From assembly GCA_964596675.1 (NCBI GenBank), contig CAZQUZ010000004.1, positions 1 through 64,000 on the forward strand: 64,000 nt of DNA. Direction: 5' to 3'. This DNA comes from JAGOMW01 sp964596675 (GTDB lineage Bacteria > Patescibacteriota > Gracilibacteria > BD1-5 > UBA2023). A model generated the notes under the pieces. The model made no database searches and was not told the DNA's origin. It saw only the letters and a list, made by a program, of their open reading frames with translations. A program made the translations under genes and the position numbers. Positions 61,101 to 64,000 of the stretch are shown here, one piece after another (position 1 is the first letter of the stretch; each line of letters opens with the position of its first letter).

Positions 61101-64000
61101 AAGTATAGTATTGGTACCTTGGAGTTTCTGTATAGCTGCGATGATCGTATCTGTAGCGACGACCGTACCTGCTCATGGAGCAAATCCTGTCAGTGTCGAT
61201 CCGATAGCACGTGCATTTGTAAAATAGAGATTCCCATTTTCTGGTACAGCTGCGGTATCGAGTGTCTGAAATGTCTTATCTCCACGATAGTACTGGAGAG
61301 TTGTACCGGTAGCGATAAAACTTTGTTTTGTATTAAAGAGATTCCAGTCACTCGCAGACAATGCACCTGTCGTAGAGGTCGACGCTAATGCAAGAGAAAT
61401 TTGCTGAGTGGAAAGCGAAAGTCCATTCGCTGTTCCGATAGTGACGGCAGGATGTGATGCTGCTAAAAGTGTCGATACAGTCCCTGAAAGAGATGCTAGA
61501 TTTCCAGACAGTGTGAAGATATTTCCTGTTGCTGTAGCGAGATTATTTTGGAGAGAAAGAATATTTCCTGTTGCTGTCGCAAGGTTCGTAAAGAGAGTAG
61601 ATATCTGTGATGTATGAGTAGCGAGAGTACCAGTTGCAGAGGCAAGGTTAGATTGTATCGTAAAGAGCTGACCAGTGATGGATGCAATGTTCGTGTTTGT
61701 AAGTGCAAGACCTGTTTGGAGAGTAGAGACGACACCAGAGAGTGTATTGACTCGTCATGAAAGTGTGAGGATATTTCCTGTTGCTGTCGCAAGGTTCGCA
61801 TTCGTGGTAGCGAGTCATGTCTGGAGAGAAAGAATATTACCTGTAGCTGTAGCGAGATTTGCATTCGTGAGAGCGAGAGAGGAAAGCAATGATGCAACTG
61901 TACCAGAAAGTGTAGTAAGATTATTTCAGATACCAACTACCGTTCCTGAGAGTGTATTAAAGCTAGTACTGAGGGTGTTAAATGATCCTGAGAGAGTACT
62001 GAGTGAACCTGAGAGGGTGTTAAGGTTTATGATTTGTGTCGAGATGAGTCCTGAGAGTGAGGCAATATTGGTAGCATTCGTAGAGACGACACCCGAGAGT
62101 GTATTAACTCGTCATGAAAGTGTATTTACTATTCCTGAGAGGGTGTTTACTGTTCCTGAGAGGGTGTTGAAGTTTGTAGTAAGATTTGAGAGATTTATAT
62201 TGGTCGTCGAAAGTACTCATGAGAGTGATGCGAGATTCGCATTCGTGAGAGCAAGACCTCCAGAAAGGATAGATACATTTCCTGAGAGTGTATTTACAGT
62301 CCCTGAAAGAGATGCTAGATTTCCAGACAGTGTGAAGATATTTCCTGTTNNNNNNNNNNNNNNNNNNNNNNNNNNNNNNNNNNNNNNNNNNNNNNNNNNN
62401 NNNNNNNNNNNNNNNNNNNNNNNNNNNNNNNNNNNNNNNNNNNNNNNNNCATTCGTGGTAGCGAGTCATGTCTGGAGAGAAAGAATATTACCTGTAGCTG
62501 TAGCAAGGTTCGTAAAGAGAGTAGATATCTGTGATGTATGAGTACTCACCTGTCCTGAAAGCACTCCGATAGAGAGATTCGTATTGCCGAGTGCACCGGA
62601 AAGATATGTAATATCATTTGCGAGTATGACGAGGGTGTTCGAGATACCTGCGACGACTCCGGAAAGTGTCGTAAAATTTGCATTCAGAGTCGCGATATTC
62701 CCTGAGAGGGCAAGAATATTTCCTGTAGCTGTAGCGAGATTTGCATTCGTGGTAGCAAGCGCATTCCCGAGTGATGTCACACTTCATGAAAGTCCATTTA
62801 CACGCCCTGAGAGGGATGCCACATCGGTAGTATGTCCAGAAACTACACCAGAGAGTGAGGCGAGGTTTGCATTTGTCGTCGAGAGGACTCCAGAGAGTGA
62901 TGCGAGATTCGCATTCGTGAGAGCGAGTCCACCAGAAAGGATAGATACATTTCCTGAGAGTGTGAGGAGCTGCCCACTCATGGTCGAGATCGTACCCTGT
63001 ATCGTAGTGATATCAAGGATATTCTGAGATACCGCACCAGAGAGAGATATAAAATTTGTCGTAAGATTCGAGAGATTCGTATTCGTCGCTGAAAGGACTC
63101 ATGAGAGTGAGTTAATATTACCTGTAGCTGTGGCGATATTTGCATTCGTGAGAGCGAGACCAGCGATGAGTCCTGCTATATCTGTGGTATGTCCAGAGAC
63201 GACACCAGAGAGACTCATGAGAGCTCCAGTAGTACTCGCGAGATTGCCCTCTAGAGTAAGGATATTTCCAGTTGCTGTAGCGAGAGCAGTCGTAATGTTC
63301 GCGAGATTCGCGCTGATAGCAGTGATAGTACCAGAGAGAGCATTTTGCGCACGGAGATCCGTGAAGTAGAGATTTCCATTTTCTGGAACGACAGAGGTAT
63401 CGAGAGTCTGCCATGTCTTATCTCCTCGGTAGTACTGAGCTACAGTTCCTGTGGAGATATAGTCTTGCTTTGTATTAAAAATATTCCAGTCACCACTCGA
63501 GAGATATCCATTTGTACTCGTAGATGCTTGGCTAATGCCGAATACTCATGTGAGAGTATTATATGTGAGTGGTCCGTTTGCTGAGAGATTTGTGAGTGAG
63601 ATTTTTGTCGACAATACTCATGAAAGCGTAGAAATATCGAGACTATTCTGAGACACTGTACCTGAGAGTGTCGCGAGCGTATTTCCTATAGCAAATACGG
63701 TTCCTGAGAGAGTAGCAAAATTCGTCGTAAGATTCGAGAGATTCATGTTAGTAATCGCGAGCGCTCATGAAAGGGTCGCTATATCTGCAGTATGACCTGA
63801 GACGACACCAGAGAGAGATGCGAGAGTCGCATTCGTGAGTGCGAGACCACCTGAGAGAGTCGAAATCTCTGATGTATGCGTCGATACTGTCGCCTGGAGC
63901 GTGCTCATATCAGAGAGGATACTCGATACCACACCCGAGAGGCTCGATACTGTCGCCTGGAGAGTTGCGAGATTTCCTGAGAGCGTAGTGATGGCATTAT
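58137..64000 (-). CDS. giant repetitive surface/fiber-like protein (5' partial)
   Basis: One frame is open from base 64000 to TAA at 58137-58139 (over 1,900 codons), apart from a 100-N gap. Most of it is a beta-rich or trimeric-fiber-like repeat with units such as LATATGNILALSGNIATLNA and TNANLASLSGVVSG, about 12-14 residues long. Twice there is a module SDWNLFNTKQ with YYRGDKT and NGNLYFT, and two near-exact copies of SVSDWNLFNNKIG (60536-60730), all motifs known from phage tail fibers and large bacterial surface proteins. The C-terminal part has YKIRGADYAEIYYSTDHSVT with GRVPVKVSTKNGNIAPGDYI, a domain common at the end of such proteins, then a Pro/Thr/Glu-rich tail (TPDNIGPEIQTLPSPPDTSE). 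No C-terminal membrane anchor is seen. Probably an adhesin for host contact. Confidence 0.82.
62350..62449. other. assembly gap (100 N) in giant gene
   Basis: Gap within nearly identical repeats; reads likely could not be bridged. Both sides are in the same frame by luck or by padding, so the true length of the gene is unknown. Confidence 0.97.

Noticed and set aside
61173..63500. RGD motif in YYRGDKT as an integrin-binding site
   Set aside because: The same motif is common in tail-fiber-type modules of unrelated bacteria and phages; no support for integrin binding.
58137..64000. Prophage tail-fiber gene
   Set aside because: No phage structural, lysis or integrase genes are in the window; neighbours are cellular. 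The part upstream of 64000 is unseen, so this is not fully excluded.

Overview
Every coding region here makes sense only if UGA is read as glycine (translation table 25). Reading frames of well-known families run through in-frame TGA codons exactly where the family has a conserved glycine, for example the second Gly of the ABC signature LSGGE, the Gly before the catalytic Cys of MsrA, and the FGGAE motif of a GT4 glycosyltransferase. Only TAA and TAG end genes. This points to a Gracilibacteria/Absconditabacteria-type member of the Patescibacteria (CPR). The small genes, frequent overlaps, lack of Shine-Dalgarno sites and large surface proteins fit that. All CDS coordinates below were rebuilt with this code. 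The window is draft sequence with two 100-N gaps (39998-40097 and 62350-62449).

Layout. (1) 1-22023 is a surface-glycan locus: two plus-strand GT4 genes meet, tail to tail, a minus-strand run of about 22 closely packed genes reading from 22023 down to 2168. It holds glycosyltransferases, a fucosyltransferase, an acyltransferase, and sugar-nucleotide genes for CDP-dideoxyhexose (rfbF/G/H), a branched sugar (ThDP enzyme, C-methyltransferase), GDP-fucose (gmd, fcl, GDPMH-like Nudix) and UDP-galactose (galE). A strong promoter overlaps the divergent recJ promoter at 22057-22084. (2) 22072-35904 has recJ and then a plus-strand series of small, mostly single-domain genes (DUF1398, EVE, VOC, DUF1801 x3, AHSA1, quinone reductase, DUF4256, DUF2200, methyltransferase), an MFS transporter and an acyltransferase. 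(3) 36006-45265 is accessory: an S-layer-anchored esterase, an HNH-DKNYY fusion, a Fic protein with a 41-bp palindromic repeat array, an FtsX-type ABC transporter, and an ATPase + HNH pair that looks like the Septu antiphage system. (4) 45302-55144 is envelope and redox: SGNH lipase, desaturase, a membrane-anchored MsrA-Trx-MsrB fusion with thioredoxin, CcdA, a Cys-rich peptide and an ArsR regulator, a spermidine-synthase-like membrane protein, and ApbE with two FMN-binding-like lipoproteins. (5) 55270-64000 has a degenerate HD protein, MgtC, four tRNAs and the 3' part (over 1,900 codons) of a giant repetitive surface protein.

The most unusual observation is that three accessory genes (an alpha/beta hydrolase, a methyltransferase and a Fic gene) are each flanked by a direct duplication of the 3' end of the neighbouring gene (48, about 56 and 110 bp, with roughly 10% divergence). 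This suggests a recurrent way of adding single genes at 3' ends of resident genes. No stretch longer than 300 bases is without a gene.
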